Origin: CAYQTO01 sp964420455
GTDB lineage: Bacteria; Sumerlaeota; Sumerlaeia; SLMS01
Direction of reading: 5' to 3'
NCBI GenBank assembly: GCA_964420455.1
Contig: CAYQTO010000003.1
Location: forward strand, 1-64,000
Length of the DNA: 64,000 bases
Part shown: positions 26,496 to 34,884 of the stretch, in pieces
How the letters are laid out: each line of letters begins with the position of its first letter
Numbering within the stretch: position 1 is the first letter of the stretch
Translations under genes and position numbers: made by a program
Notes under the pieces: model-generated
What the model was told of the DNA's origin: nothing
What the model saw: only the letters and a program-made list of their open reading frames with translations
Databases searched by the model: none

Positions 26496-26825
26496 ATGGA
26501 CACACTTACGACGGAAGTCTCCGAGGAAACGTTCGGCAACGAGGTGGTGACGGAATCCTCGCCAGTGCTGGTGGCCTTCTATGACGAGGAGGACCGGCGG
26601 GAGGCGGAGAGGACCCTTTCGCCGTTGGAAATGTTGGCGGAGATGAATCTTGGTCGGGTGAAGTGCTGCCGGGTGAACGTGCGCAAGTTCGCCCAGTTCG
26701 CGACGGAATACCGGTTGAGGAGCCTGCCCTCCTTCCTTCTCTTCAAGGAAGGCGAGGTGTGCCAGCGCGTGGAAGGTCACGCGACACCGCGGGTGCTGAA
26801 CGCTCTGGTGAACCGCTACGCCTGA
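26496..26825 (+). CDS. Thioredoxin-fold protein lacking the CxxC active site
   Basis: A 109-residue protein matching the thioredoxin fold in length and order: VLVAFYDEEDRREAERTLSP, VNVRKFAQFATEYRLRSLPS and FLLFKEGEVCQRVEGHA, with the cis-proline of SLPSF retained. The W-C-x-x-C site is replaced by D-E-E-D-R-R, so it cannot do dithiol exchange. Remaining cysteines are outside the active-site position. I started at ATG 26496; upstream codons from 26391 look non-coding. TTGACA at 26395 may be its -35. It sits between trxA and nrdR and may bind rather than reduce substrates. Confidence 0.8.
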   Translation: MDTLTTEVSEETFGNEVVTESSPVLVAFYDEEDRREAERTLSPLEMLAEMNLGRVKCCRVNVRKFAQFATEYRLRSLPSFLLFKEGEVCQRVEGHATPRVLNALVNRYA

Positions 26826-26861
26826 TTCCTGCGGGGTGTCTCCCCGCTGGCGGGTAGGCGG

Positions 26862-27314
26862 ATGAAGTGCCCCTTTTGCGCCCATGCGGAAACGCGGGTG
26901 ATCAACTCCCGAGCAGCGAACAACGGCGAAACGATTCGCCGCCGCCGTGCCTGTCCTGTCTGCGAAGGGCGGTTCACGACCTTCGAAGTCATCGAAAAGC
27001 CCGAACAGACGGTGATCAAGCGGGACGGCCGCCGCGTTCCCTACAATCGCGAGAGGCTCGCCCTTGGCATCCAGAAATCCTGCAACAAGCGCCCGGTCAC
27101 GGAGGCCCAGATCGAGGCCATCGTCAATTACGTGGAGAAGGAAGCCTTTCGCACCCCCGCCCAGGAAGTGACCACGGACCAGATCGGCAAACTCGTGCTC
27201 AAGCGCCTCAAGGACGTCGACGAAGTCGCATACCTGCGCTTCGCTTCCGTCTATAAGGAGTTCCGCGACCTCCACGACTTCAACACCGAGATCCGCTCGC
27301 TGCTGAAGGACTGA
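26862..27314 (+). CDS. nrdR: Transcriptional repressor NrdR
   Basis: A 150-residue protein with a zinc ribbon (MKCPFCAHAETRVINSR, then ACPVCEGRFTTFE) and an ATP-cone domain (VIKRDGRRVPYNRERLALGI through LKDVDEVAYLRFASVYKEF). NrdR senses ATP/dATP and represses ribonucleotide reductase genes through NrdR boxes. Length and motif order are standard. No nrd gene lies in the window and I saw no clear NrdR box nearby, so its targets are elsewhere. Confidence 0.96.
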   Translation: MKCPFCAHAETRVINSRAANNGETIRRRRACPVCEGRFTTFEVIEKPEQTVIKRDGRRVPYNRERLALGIQKSCNKRPVTEAQIEAIVNYVEKEAFRTPAQEVTTDQIGKLVLKRLKDVDEVAYLRFASVYKEFRDLHDFNTEIRSLLKD

Positions 27315-27470
27315 GGCGGGCAACAGCGGACGGGTGTTCGGGGGTGGCCAAAGGCAAGATGCGGCACTGCCGTGAGGGGATGTTGACAGCCGGGTTTGGG
27401 GTTGCCCTGCGGCTCGGGCCGCCCCTTGCCTCGGGGCGCTTTCGAACCCCCCGATCCGAGGCTAGAATCC

Positions 27471-28715
27471 ATGGCGACTTTTCGTCCCTTCCGCATGCTC
27501 CGACCCGATCCCGCGAGGGCGCGCGCCGTCTGTGCGTTGCCCTACGATGTCATGTCGACCGACGAGGCCCGCGAGATGGCCGAGGGCAATCCCCACAGCT
27601 TCCTGCGGGTGACGCGCGCGGAGCTCGAGATTGAGCCGGGCGTCGATCCGTACTCCGACGCCGTCTATACGCGGGGAGGCGAGAACCTGCGGCGCCTCGT
27701 CGCCGAGTCGGTCCTCGTCCGTGAGGAGACCCCTGCCTATATGGTCTATCGCCTGCGCATGGGCGACCATTTGCAGACGGGATTCATCGGCGTGGCCAGT
27801 TGCGAGGAGTACGACGCCAACATCGTCCGCAAGCACGAGCTGACTCGGCCGGACAAGGAGGACGACCGTACGCGGCACATCAACCTCCTCGGGGCGCAGA
27901 CCGGCGCGGTCTTCCTCGCCTACAAGGCACAGGCGGACCTCGACGCGTTTCTCAAGGAGAAGACCGCGACCGCGCCGTTCATCGATTTCGTGGCCGAGGA
28001 TGGCATCGGCCATTCGGCGTGGATGGTGCGCGATGGCGACGAGATCGCCCGGGTTGAGAAGGCCTTTGCCGGTCTCGACGCCCTGTACGTCGCCGACGGC
28101 CACCACCGCAGCGCCGCCGCTTCGCGCGTCATGGCCGAGCGCAAGGCCGCCAATCCCGGCCATACCGGCGACGAGCCCTACAACTTCTTCCTCACGGTGG
28201 CCTTCCCCCACGACCAGGTCCAGGTGCTCGGGTACCACCGCGTGGTGACGGACCTGAACGGCCACGAGCCGGCGGCCTTCCTCGAGGCATTGAAAAAACT
28301 GGGTGAGGTGGCCCCGCTCGAGGCACGTCGCGAACCCACCGGCAAGGGCGAGACCACCGTCTATCTCGATGGACGCTGGTACGCGGTGCGTTGGAGCGGG
28401 GAGCTCTATCCGACGGCCGATCCTGTCGGGCAACTGGACGTGGCCGTGCTGCAACGCAACGTGCTGGAGGGCCTTCTTGGCATTGGAAACGTTCGGACGG
28501 ACAAGCGAATCAGCTTCGTCGGCGGAATTCGCGGGACGGGCGAACTGCAGAAGCTGGTGGATTCAGGGAGCTTCGCCGTGGCGTTCGCGATGTTTCCGAC
28601 ATCGGTGGGGGAACTGATGGCGATTGCAGACGCGGGCGAGCTCATGCCGCCGAAGTCGACCTGGTTCGAGCCGAAGGTGCGCGATGCGATGGCCGTGGCC
28701 TTGATCGAGGACTAA
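27471..28715 (+). CDS. DUF1015 family protein
   Basis: A 414-residue cytoplasmic protein with clear DUF1015 features: FRPFRMLRPDPARARAVCAL at the N-terminus, PYDVMSTDEAR, NPHSFLRVTRAE, the conserved VRKHELTRPDKEDDRTRHI, and YVADGHHRSAAASRVMAER, rich in candidate ligand residues. The family has no firmly established biochemical role in bacteria; it is often near serine or phosphoserine metabolism genes, but no such gene adjoins here. TTGACA at 27383 may be its -35. Its 3' end overlaps the convergent membrane protein gene by 74 bases, an unusually long tail-to-tail overlap. Confidence 0.87.
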   Translation: MATFRPFRMLRPDPARARAVCALPYDVMSTDEAREMAEGNPHSFLRVTRAELEIEPGVDPYSDAVYTRGGENLRRLVAESVLVREETPAYMVYRLRMGDHLQTGFIGVASCEEYDANIVRKHELTRPDKEDDRTRHINLLGAQTGAVFLAYKAQADLDAFLKEKTATAPFIDFVAEDGIGHSAWMVRDGDEIARVEKAFAGLDALYVADGHHRSAAASRVMAERKAANPGHTGDEPYNFFLTVAFPHDQVQVLGYHRVVTDLNGHEPAAFLEALKKLGEVAPLEARREPTGKGETTVYLDGRWYAVRWSGELYPTADPVGQLDVAVLQRNVLEGLLGIGNVRTDKRISFVGGIRGTGELQKLVDSGSFAVAFAMFPTSVGELMAIADAGELMPPKSTWFEPKVRDAMAVALIED

Positions 28716-30165
28716 GGGCGACGGCACCCAGCAGCGTCGCGTAGAGACAGATAAAGAGGACGACGGCAGTCCGCGGGCCACCGGCGGAGGGGGCGAGAAC
28801 CCACTCCGGGGAGGGGCGTGGTTCGTAGACGAGGATCGGTCGGTGTTCCCGGCCGCGGAGCCACTGCCAGGGGGCCAGGGCCTCATGCGGATGATCACCG
28901 GTGAAGCCCAATCCAAGAAGCCAGAGATGCCCGACGAGGGGGCTCATAAGGGGATCCCAGTGGACGGGCCCGAGAGCGGTGAAGGGGAGCGGGTCGTTGG
29001 CCTGGGGGGGAGTCGTGGCGGCGACAGCGCGGACCGCGGGGCGGAGGTAGTCCTCGTGGTGCACGAGGAGCCCGGGCACCTGAACCACCGCCGACAGACC
29101 CACGAGACCAAGGGCGATGCTTCGCGCGGGGGGGCTCCATCGACGAAGCGCCAGCGCCGCAGGCAATGCGAGGAGTGGAATGATGGGGACAAGGAAGCGT
29201 GGCCCCCAGCACCAGTCGCCGGACCACGTCCACCACGCGGCGTGGATGGCTGTCTGGGCGGCGACGGTGACGGCAAGCGCAAGGGCCAGTCGGCGGTGGC
29301 GGCGAAAGAACAGGGGCACGGCCAGCAGCGAGGCAATCACCCACGGCGTATAGACAAAGAGCGACTTGCCGGGACTGAGCCAGAGGCCTGCGCCGCCCAC
29401 GAGCGGGTTGCCGGTAAAGCCCTGGCCCCGATAGCCAAAGCCGAGGGGGTCGCCAAACTTCCAGGCGTTCCAGCCGAGGAGGCCCATCGCTCCGAGCGCG
29501 ATTCCCGCCCCGGTGGCCGCCACGGCCGCGCCGCGCCGGCCGGCGGTGGCGGCGAGCCAGAGTCCCGGGGCAGCCGCATAGACGTAGATGGCCTTGCTGT
29601 TGATGAGCGCGGCCAGCGCCAGCGTATAGACAACCGCCGGGGTGACGCTGCCGCGGCGACCAAAGGACCACGCGCCCGCCAGCGTGGCCACAAGCAGCAG
29701 CGCCTGGAGGCTCTCGGAGAACAGGCTCCGCCCGTAGGGCGCAAGGAGGGAGGCGAGAACCAGCCCGGCGGCGACGGCCCCCGTCCTGCGAGCCAGTCCA
29801 AGGGCCTGGATCCACCAGGCGAGCACCGCCACCAGCGCGGCGGTGATCACGGCGCCGGGCAGGCGCAACGTCCACCAGTGCCACGCGCCCCAGCCGTCTC
29901 CGTAGGGGCCTGCGACCCCCGCCAGCCGGAGAAGCCCCGCGGCGGGCACGGTGGCGATCGTCTGGGCAGCGGGGTAACGGGCGTAGGTCGCCATCCAGTC
30001 GGAGTCCATGGCGGCATCCGGGGCACCGCCGACCAGACTCCAGGCCAGCCGCGTATGGACGGCTTCGTCGGAAAGGGGCGGCCGCCCGCTCCCCAGAAGC
30101 AGCAGCCCGATGGCGACAAGAAGGCAGGGGAAAGCCGCGCGGAAGACGGGCCCGCCCGCGGCCAC
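28642..30165 (-). CDS. Multi-pass membrane protein, putative GT-C (family 39-like) glycosyltransferase
   Basis: A 507-residue integral membrane protein with about eleven helices. The first periplasmic loop, after helix 1, carries LSDEAVHTRLAWSLVGG, an acidic D-E pair as expected for polyprenyl-phosphate-dependent GT-C enzymes. The middle loop GFTGNPLVGG and LWLSPGKSLFVYTPWVIAS are common in such proteins. The sugar and acceptor are unknown. The last 25 codons run antisense through the end of the DUF1015 gene and encode an Arg/Ser/Pro-rich tail, so the true C-terminus could be shorter if a sequencing error removed a stop. Two GTATAGAC words lie at 29348 and 29624. Confidence 0.7.
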   Translation of the reverse strand: MAAGGPVFRAAFPCLLVAIGLLLLGSGRPPLSDEAVHTRLAWSLVGGAPDAAMDSDWMATYARYPAAQTIATVPAAGLLRLAGVAGPYGDGWGAWHWWTLRLPGAVITAALVAVLAWWIQALGLARRTGAVAAGLVLASLLAPYGRSLFSESLQALLLVATLAGAWSFGRRGSVTPAVVYTLALAALINSKAIYVYAAAPGLWLAATAGRRGAAVAATGAGIALGAMGLLGWNAWKFGDPLGFGYRGQGFTGNPLVGGAGLWLSPGKSLFVYTPWVIASLLAVPLFFRRHRRLALALAVTVAAQTAIHAAWWTWSGDWCWGPRFLVPIIPLLALPAALALRRWSPPARSIALGLVGLSAVVQVPGLLVHHEDYLRPAVRAVAATTPPQANDPLPFTALGPVHWDPLMSPLVGHLWLLGLGFTGDHPHEALAPWQWLRGREHRPILVYEPRPSPEWVLAPSAGGPRTAVVLFICLYATLLGAVALSPRSRPRPSHRAPSARTRSTSAA

Positions 30166-30171
30166 CCGCCG

Positions 30172-30956
30172 TCAGTCCGTGCTGGTCGTGTGGATGCGGT
30201 TGATCTGGAGGCAGTTGCGGCAGGCCTCGGGGACCTTGCCCTCGAGCCACTCGCGCTGGAACTGGCGAAAGGACTCGGATTTCAACATGTCCATGAGGTC
30301 GCCGAGCCTTAACTCCCCGTAAACGCCGTCCCCCTTGGGCTTCTCCTCCGGAAGGTTATAGGGACGCACGTCGTTCTTGTTCAGGTAGCAGCAGCTCGAG
30401 ACGCGCCCCTCGTAGTCGATGAACAGGTTGGTCACCGGCTTGACGAGGCACATGCCGTTGTGAGCCATGCGGCGGGGATGGATTTCGAGGCCGATGCCGA
30501 CTTCCCTGGCGGTGGCACGGGCCTCCTCGAGGACCTGGTCGTGGCGGGCGACGAGCTCCGGTTCGAGATCCGGCGCGATTCCCGTGTTCCACATCGCGTC
30601 CTTCAATTCCTCGCGATGGATGACCGTTTCAATATGCTTGGCGACGAACTGGTCGAAGCCGCAGCGGGCGGCGAGGCGGATGGCGCCGGGCAGTTGCTCG
30701 AAGTTGTGGCGCATCTGGACAAAGGACCACTGCATGACGGTCCGGGCGCCGCGCTCGCGGCGGAGCTTGTTGAAGGCAGTGAGGCGCTCGACGAGAACGT
30801 CGAAGGTGCCTTTGCCGCGGACGTATTCGTAGGTCTCCGCGTTGTCGGCGTCACAGCTGACGGAGATCAGCTCGAGGTCCGTCTCGAGGATCTTCTCGTC
30901 GAGGGGGGGGCGGAGGAGGAGCCCATTGCTGGTGAAGCAGGTCCAGACTCCCTTGG
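30172..30956 (-). CDS. Radical SAM/SPASM-type protein, C-terminal part (truncated by the assembly gap)
   Basis: About 261 codons from the gap to the stop. It begins GVWTCFTSNGLLL, the T-N-G strand of a radical SAM barrel, then LISVSCDADNAETYEYVRGK. The C-terminal region has a SPASM-like cysteine set in MCLVKPVTNLFIDYEG, VSSCCYLN and ACRNCLQINR that would bind auxiliary iron-sulfur clusters. The N-terminal C-x3-C-x2-C lies, if present, beyond the gap. The reading frame differs from that of the N-terminal fragment on the other side, and both sides contain the same T-N-G element, so they probably belong to two different paralogs. Substrate unknown. Confidence 0.75.
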
Positions 30957-30966
30957 NNNNNNNNNN
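30957..30966. other. Assembly gap (10 N)
   Basis: Ten undetermined bases lie inside radical SAM coding sequence. The flanks encode homologous positions of the same domain, so the true missing length is probably much greater than 10 bases or the join is wrong. Confidence 0.99.
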
Positions 30967-31310
30967 GGGGCCAGCAGGTGCCCGTTGGTCGTGAAGCCGG
31001 TGGCGCAGTCCGGGAAGCGGGCCTTGATCCGGTCGAGGTAGTCGAACAGCCGGGGGTGCATGAGCGGCTCGCCCCAGCCGGTCAGGTGCACGTAGCCGAA
31101 GCGGTCGATGTAGGGCTCCACGTGCTTTTCGAACATGTCGAGGGTGAACATGCCCTGGGGGACGCCCTCGAAATGGCGCGGACACATGACACACTTGAGG
31201 TTACAAGCGTAGCTGGACTCGATGTTGAGGGTATCGGGAGAGGGCAGCGGGGCTGCTTCGCCAAAGAGGCGGCGGGCTGCTGTCTTGAGGCTGTCGAGGG
31301 CGGGCGCCAT
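30967..31310 (-). CDS. Radical SAM protein, N-terminal part (truncated by the assembly gap)
   Basis: 114 residues from ATG 31310 to the gap. It carries the 4Fe-4S/SAM motif C36-x3-C40-x2-C43 in SSYACNLKCVMCPR, then GMFTLDMFEKHVEPYIDR, the G-W-G-E-P SAM-binding strand in HLTGWGEPLMHPRLFDYL, and TGFTTNGHLLA at the gap edge. This is the standard first half of a radical SAM/SPASM enzyme, possibly a peptide or cofactor-modifying type. TTGACA on the minus strand at 31374-31369 may be the -35. It stands divergently from lolA. Confidence 0.8.
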
Positions 31311-31500
31311 GGGGGTGGCTGGAATCCTTGGCGAAGGGTGGGCTGACGGTCCGGAGCAAAATTCAGGCTGTCAAGGCGGGAAAGGAGCGGCAAAAACGGT
31401 GAACCGCAAACGGCAGCCGGGGTGCCGGGGTCTCCTCCCCGTGCGAGTCTGCTCTTGCGGTTCTCGATCCGACCGCCTGAATTCACCCCAAGGATGCGAT

Positions 31501-32196
31501 ATGAGGCCGTTCTTGATTTTCACGATCTTGCTGGTACTTGCGGGGATGATCCCCCCCGCGGCGGGACAGCAGGCGCCCGCCGAGGCCCCCCCCGTGGCGA
31601 ATCCGGCCATTGACTTTCTGGCCAAGGTGGAGGCCCGCAACGAGGCCGTCGAGACGCTCCAGGCAGAGTTCCACCAGACCCGCTACGACCAGTTGTTTGA
31701 CCACCTGGTGGAGTCGGACGGGAAGTTCTGGTACGAGGCGACAGGCCGTTTTCGCGCGTCCTACGAGAGCGAGGCGGATTCGGAAATCTGGATGGTGGAC
31801 AACAAGCTGATCGAGTACGTACCGGATATCGACCAGGTGTCGATCGTGCACCAGCGGGAGGGGGACGAGGCGCCGATCAACCAGCTGCTGCTCGGGTTCG
31901 GGATCGAGGTGGAGCGGATCCTGGCGCGCTTCGAGGTGCGGCAACTCGCCGATGGGGAGGAGGGGCGGGTGGCCATCGAGTTCCTTCCCCGGGACCCGGA
32001 TCTGGCGATGGGCTACACGCGGATCGTTGTCCATTTCGACGAGGAAACGGTGGAGCCCCGCACCATTGAGCTTGAGGACGAGCAGAACGAAGTGACAGTG
32101 GAGCTGAAACGCGTCCGGCTTAACGCGGAAATCAACGAATCGGTCTTCGAGCCGAAGTGGGATGACGATGCGGAAGTCTTGGTCTATCGCGAGTGA
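31501..32196 (+). CDS. lolA: Outer-membrane lipoprotein carrier protein LolA-like
   Basis: A 231-residue periplasmic protein: signal peptide (1-21, ending AAGQ), then a LolA/LolB-type half-barrel with VEARNEAVETLQAEFHQTRY, GKFWYEATGRFRASYES and WMVDNKLIEYVPDIDQ. LolA ferries lipoproteins from LolCDE to the outer membrane. The C-terminal half is more acidic than in proteobacterial LolA. AAGGA at 31490 precedes ATG 31501. It is the first gene of a tightly overlapping operon; the LptE-like gene begins inside its last codons. Confidence 0.82.
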   Translation: MRPFLIFTILLVLAGMIPPAAGQQAPAEAPPVANPAIDFLAKVEARNEAVETLQAEFHQTRYDQLFDHLVESDGKFWYEATGRFRASYESEADSEIWMVDNKLIEYVPDIDQVSIVHQREGDEAPINQLLLGFGIEVERILARFEVRQLADGEEGRVAIEFLPRDPDLAMGYTRIVVHFDEETVEPRTIELEDEQNEVTVELKRVRLNAEINESVFEPKWDDDAEVLVYRE

Positions 32197-32836
32197 AGGC
32201 GCCGTGGGGCGCCGGTATTCTGTGAGGGCGTTGGGGTCGCTTGCCTCCCTGGTGCTGCTCGTCTTTGCCGTGTCGGGCTGCAGCCCGGTCGTGCGCGACC
32301 GGACGCTGCCGCCGTCCATCCGGTCGGTCCATGTGCCGATGATCACCAACCGGACAAGCGAGACTGGTCTCGAGGAGCGGCTGACCGTCGCTGTGCAGGA
32401 GGAGATCCTCGCGGACGGGCGTCTCGACGTTGTCCCGCGCAGGGACGCGGACGCGACCGTGGAGATCACCCTGAACAGCTTCAACGAGCGCAGCGGCACG
32501 CTCGACGACGACGGCTTCGCCGCCATCAAGTTCATGGATGTTGCGGGAACCATGGACATTCGGGAGAACATCCCGGGCCGGCCACTGGTCGGCGAGCGCC
32601 GGGACTTGGAGCTCTCCTACCTCTACAATGACGATCCCCGGACGACGACCTACAACCCGGAGCCCACGGAAGTCCGCCAGATGGCCCGCTTCTTCGCGCG
32701 CGAGGTCCTGCTCGAGTTGATGACCGGCGAATTGGAGGATGACGCGGTGGTGATCCTTGGTGCGCCGGCGGGGTCGGAGAACCGGGCGCCCGACGCCAAC
32801 CAAAGGGTTCGGCTCCCCGAACGCGACGAGCCATGA
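32168..32836 (+). CDS. lptE: LptE-like LPS-assembly lipoprotein
   Basis: A 222-residue lipoprotein with lipobox AVSGC after a hydrophobic signal. The mature part has SIRSVHVPMITNRTSETGLE, LTVAVQEEILADGRLDVVPR and ADATVEITLNSF, the pattern of LptE/DUF4136-like plugs for the LptD translocon. It would work at the outer membrane in LPS export, matching LolA immediately upstream. ATG 32168 (or 32162) overlaps the lolA 3' end by about 30 bases. Its stop overlaps the histidine kinase start as ATGA. No lptD is visible in the window. Confidence 0.75.
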   Translation: MRKSWSIASEGAVGRRYSVRALGSLASLVLLVFAVSGCSPVVRDRTLPPSIRSVHVPMITNRTSETGLEERLTVAVQEEILADGRLDVVPRRDADATVEITLNSFNERSGTLDDDGFAAIKFMDVAGTMDIRENIPGRPLVGERRDLELSYLYNDDPRTTTYNPEPTEVRQMARFFAREVLLELMTGELEDDAVVILGAPAGSENRAPDANQRVRLPERDEP

Positions 32837-34884
32837 CCTCCGCCCGGCGAGAGTCGGGCCCTCCCCGGCATCCCCTTGCCCGCTTTCGCGGCTGGACGCT
32901 GATCCTTGTCGCCACCGGGCTCTATCTCATCGCCGTCGTCGGCACACTATACACTATCGAAACGGCGTACTACGTGCCGGCAAAGTGGGACATCATCCGC
33001 GAGGAGATGCTCGACCGGCGGTACATCAACTACGACTTTGCCACGCCGGCCTACAATACCGCCCGCGAGTACGCCAACATGGCATACTCGACCCCGGATA
33101 ACCCGAGGCTGGAGGAATTACGCGAGGTCGCAAAGGAGAAGGCCCGCGAACTCCTCCTTTCCTCCGACGTCATTACGGCGGTCGCGCTTGAAACATCCGA
33201 GGGCGACGAGGTCTTCCTCGTCGAGGATCGGGACCGGCTGGCGACGCAAAGCACTTTTCGTAATTCCCTGTTCAGCAGGCGCTTCGAACGGGCCGCCAGC
33301 TCTTCGATTGGCGCCGGACCCAACAACGAACTCTACGCAGTCTTTCGCATCTTCGTGACCCATGCACGCGAGGACCAAGGCATTTCGGCGTACGATGAAA
33401 TCGCCGTACTGACCGACAAGTACCGTTGGATCATGATCGGCTCCTTCGCGTTCTACACGCTGATCTACGGCCTGGTACTGCACCAGGTGCTCATTCCGCT
33501 GAGCCGCGTTCTGAGCCACCTTCAGTCGCCCCTGCGCGGCGGTGGCCGGCCCATAGCCTCGCCCCAGAGCGAGGTCGAGCGTGCGTACAATACGGTGGCA
33601 CGCGATGCGAACCTCACGGTTCTTTCGAAGGCGCTTCGCGAGAAGATATCCGACGAGGGGATCTCGTACATCTCGCCGGTGCTCGAGGCGATCCCCACCA
33701 TCGTCGAGGACACGATCTCGCTCTCCGGGGTCCAGGTCTGGCGGTGCTCGCGAATCAATCCATCGCTGCCGTGGCAGCTGGACCGCGTCTATACGGCTGG
33801 CAGCGAGAACGGATCGGGGAGGGCGGACTCGCCGCTGCTGGAGATGATCGGCACCGAGGACCCGGCCGCCGACCGTGATGCCTGGAGCGCCCGGGTGGTT
33901 GCCCTCGCACCGCGGCGCCATTACTTCGTGGATGTTCTCGATCTGCGCGAGGACCAGCTCGTCCTCCTCGTCATCCCCCATGCCCGCCACGGAACCGGCT
34001 TCGGCACCTGGTGGACAGACTTCTTCGCCCGCATTGCCCAGGAGTTGCGTTACGCGATCATGAGCGTCGAGGAGCAACGGCGCATGATCCTCGCCGAAAA
34101 GTCCAAGGCCAACATCTCCCTGTCGCGCAACCTCGGCCACGACCTCACCAACATTATCGCAACGAGCAAGCTCGAGCTGATGAACGTGAAGGCCTTCCTG
34201 TCGCTCAAGCCGGAGGAGGTCGCCAATTCCCCCCGCAAGCAGCAGCTCTTTCATGAATCGCTCGAGTCGCTCCTCAACAACACGCGGTTCCTCCAGGAGA
34301 TTGTGAATCTCTATCGGAGTTTCAGCTACCTCCAGAAGCCAAAGTTTGAGGACGTGCAGCTTTCCGAACTTGTCCAAGACGTCGTCCAGTTGTACCGGCT
34401 GTCGATTTCCAAGGCGATCGAGGTGAGGACGGAGCTGGCCGAGTCGCTGCCGTTGTGCCGCATTGAGCCAAGGCTGCTTCGGCTCGCGTTATTCAACCTC
34501 CTGACGAACGCGGCGGAGGCGATCAAGAGGGCGAGCGATCGGGAGAATCCCGAGGGGCTGATCATTGTAAATACCTGTTTCCACAGGGACACGGGGAAGC
34601 TCGAAGTGACGGTGGAGGACAACGGCTCGGGGATTCGGGACCCGGAGGGAAACCTGCTGGCGCAGGACGCGTTGCAGGAGATTTTCCGGTTGGGGTTCTC
34701 CACCAAGCGCGACCAGGAAGGGGAAGGGCTGGGATTGAACTGGGTGCAGTCGATCGTTCGTGAATTCCACGGCGGCGAGATTCTTGCCCGTAACCGGCCC
34801 GAGGGCGGCGCGGCGTTTACCATCCGCATCCCCTTGCAGCACTCGTCGGATTCGCGAATCTCGAAAGTGGAGGAAGTGCCGTGA
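32833..34884 (+). CDS. Membrane-bound sensor histidine kinase
   Basis: A 683-residue kinase: TM1 about 21-41, an extracytoplasmic sensor (about 42-195), TM2 about 197-219, a linker with GAF-like character (about 245-400), then the transmitter. The H-box is SRNLGHDLTNIIATSKLEL with His436. The N-box is NLLTNAAEAI (N555-I564), G1 is VEDNGSGI (D596) and G2 GEGLGLN. The dimerisation helix matches HisKA only loosely. It is translationally coupled (ATGA) to lptE and (GTGA) to the response regulator, so envelope state is a plausible stimulus. Its partner lacks a DNA-binding domain. Confidence 0.9.
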   Translation: MTSARRESGPPRHPLARFRGWTLILVATGLYLIAVVGTLYTIETAYYVPAKWDIIREEMLDRRYINYDFATPAYNTAREYANMAYSTPDNPRLEELREVAKEKARELLLSSDVITAVALETSEGDEVFLVEDRDRLATQSTFRNSLFSRRFERAASSSIGAGPNNELYAVFRIFVTHAREDQGISAYDEIAVLTDKYRWIMIGSFAFYTLIYGLVLHQVLIPLSRVLSHLQSPLRGGGRPIASPQSEVERAYNTVARDANLTVLSKALREKISDEGISYISPVLEAIPTIVEDTISLSGVQVWRCSRINPSLPWQLDRVYTAGSENGSGRADSPLLEMIGTEDPAADRDAWSARVVALAPRRHYFVDVLDLREDQLVLLVIPHARHGTGFGTWWTDFFARIAQELRYAIMSVEEQRRMILAEKSKANISLSRNLGHDLTNIIATSKLELMNVKAFLSLKPEEVANSPRKQQLFHESLESLLNNTRFLQEIVNLYRSFSYLQKPKFEDVQLSELVQDVVQLYRLSISKAIEVRTELAESLPLCRIEPRLLRLALFNLLTNAAEAIKRASDRENPEGLIIVNTCFHRDTGKLEVTVEDNGSGIRDPEGNLLAQDALQEIFRLGFSTKRDQEGEGLGLNWVQSIVREFHGGEILARNRPEGGAAFTIRIPLQHSSDSRISKVEEVP

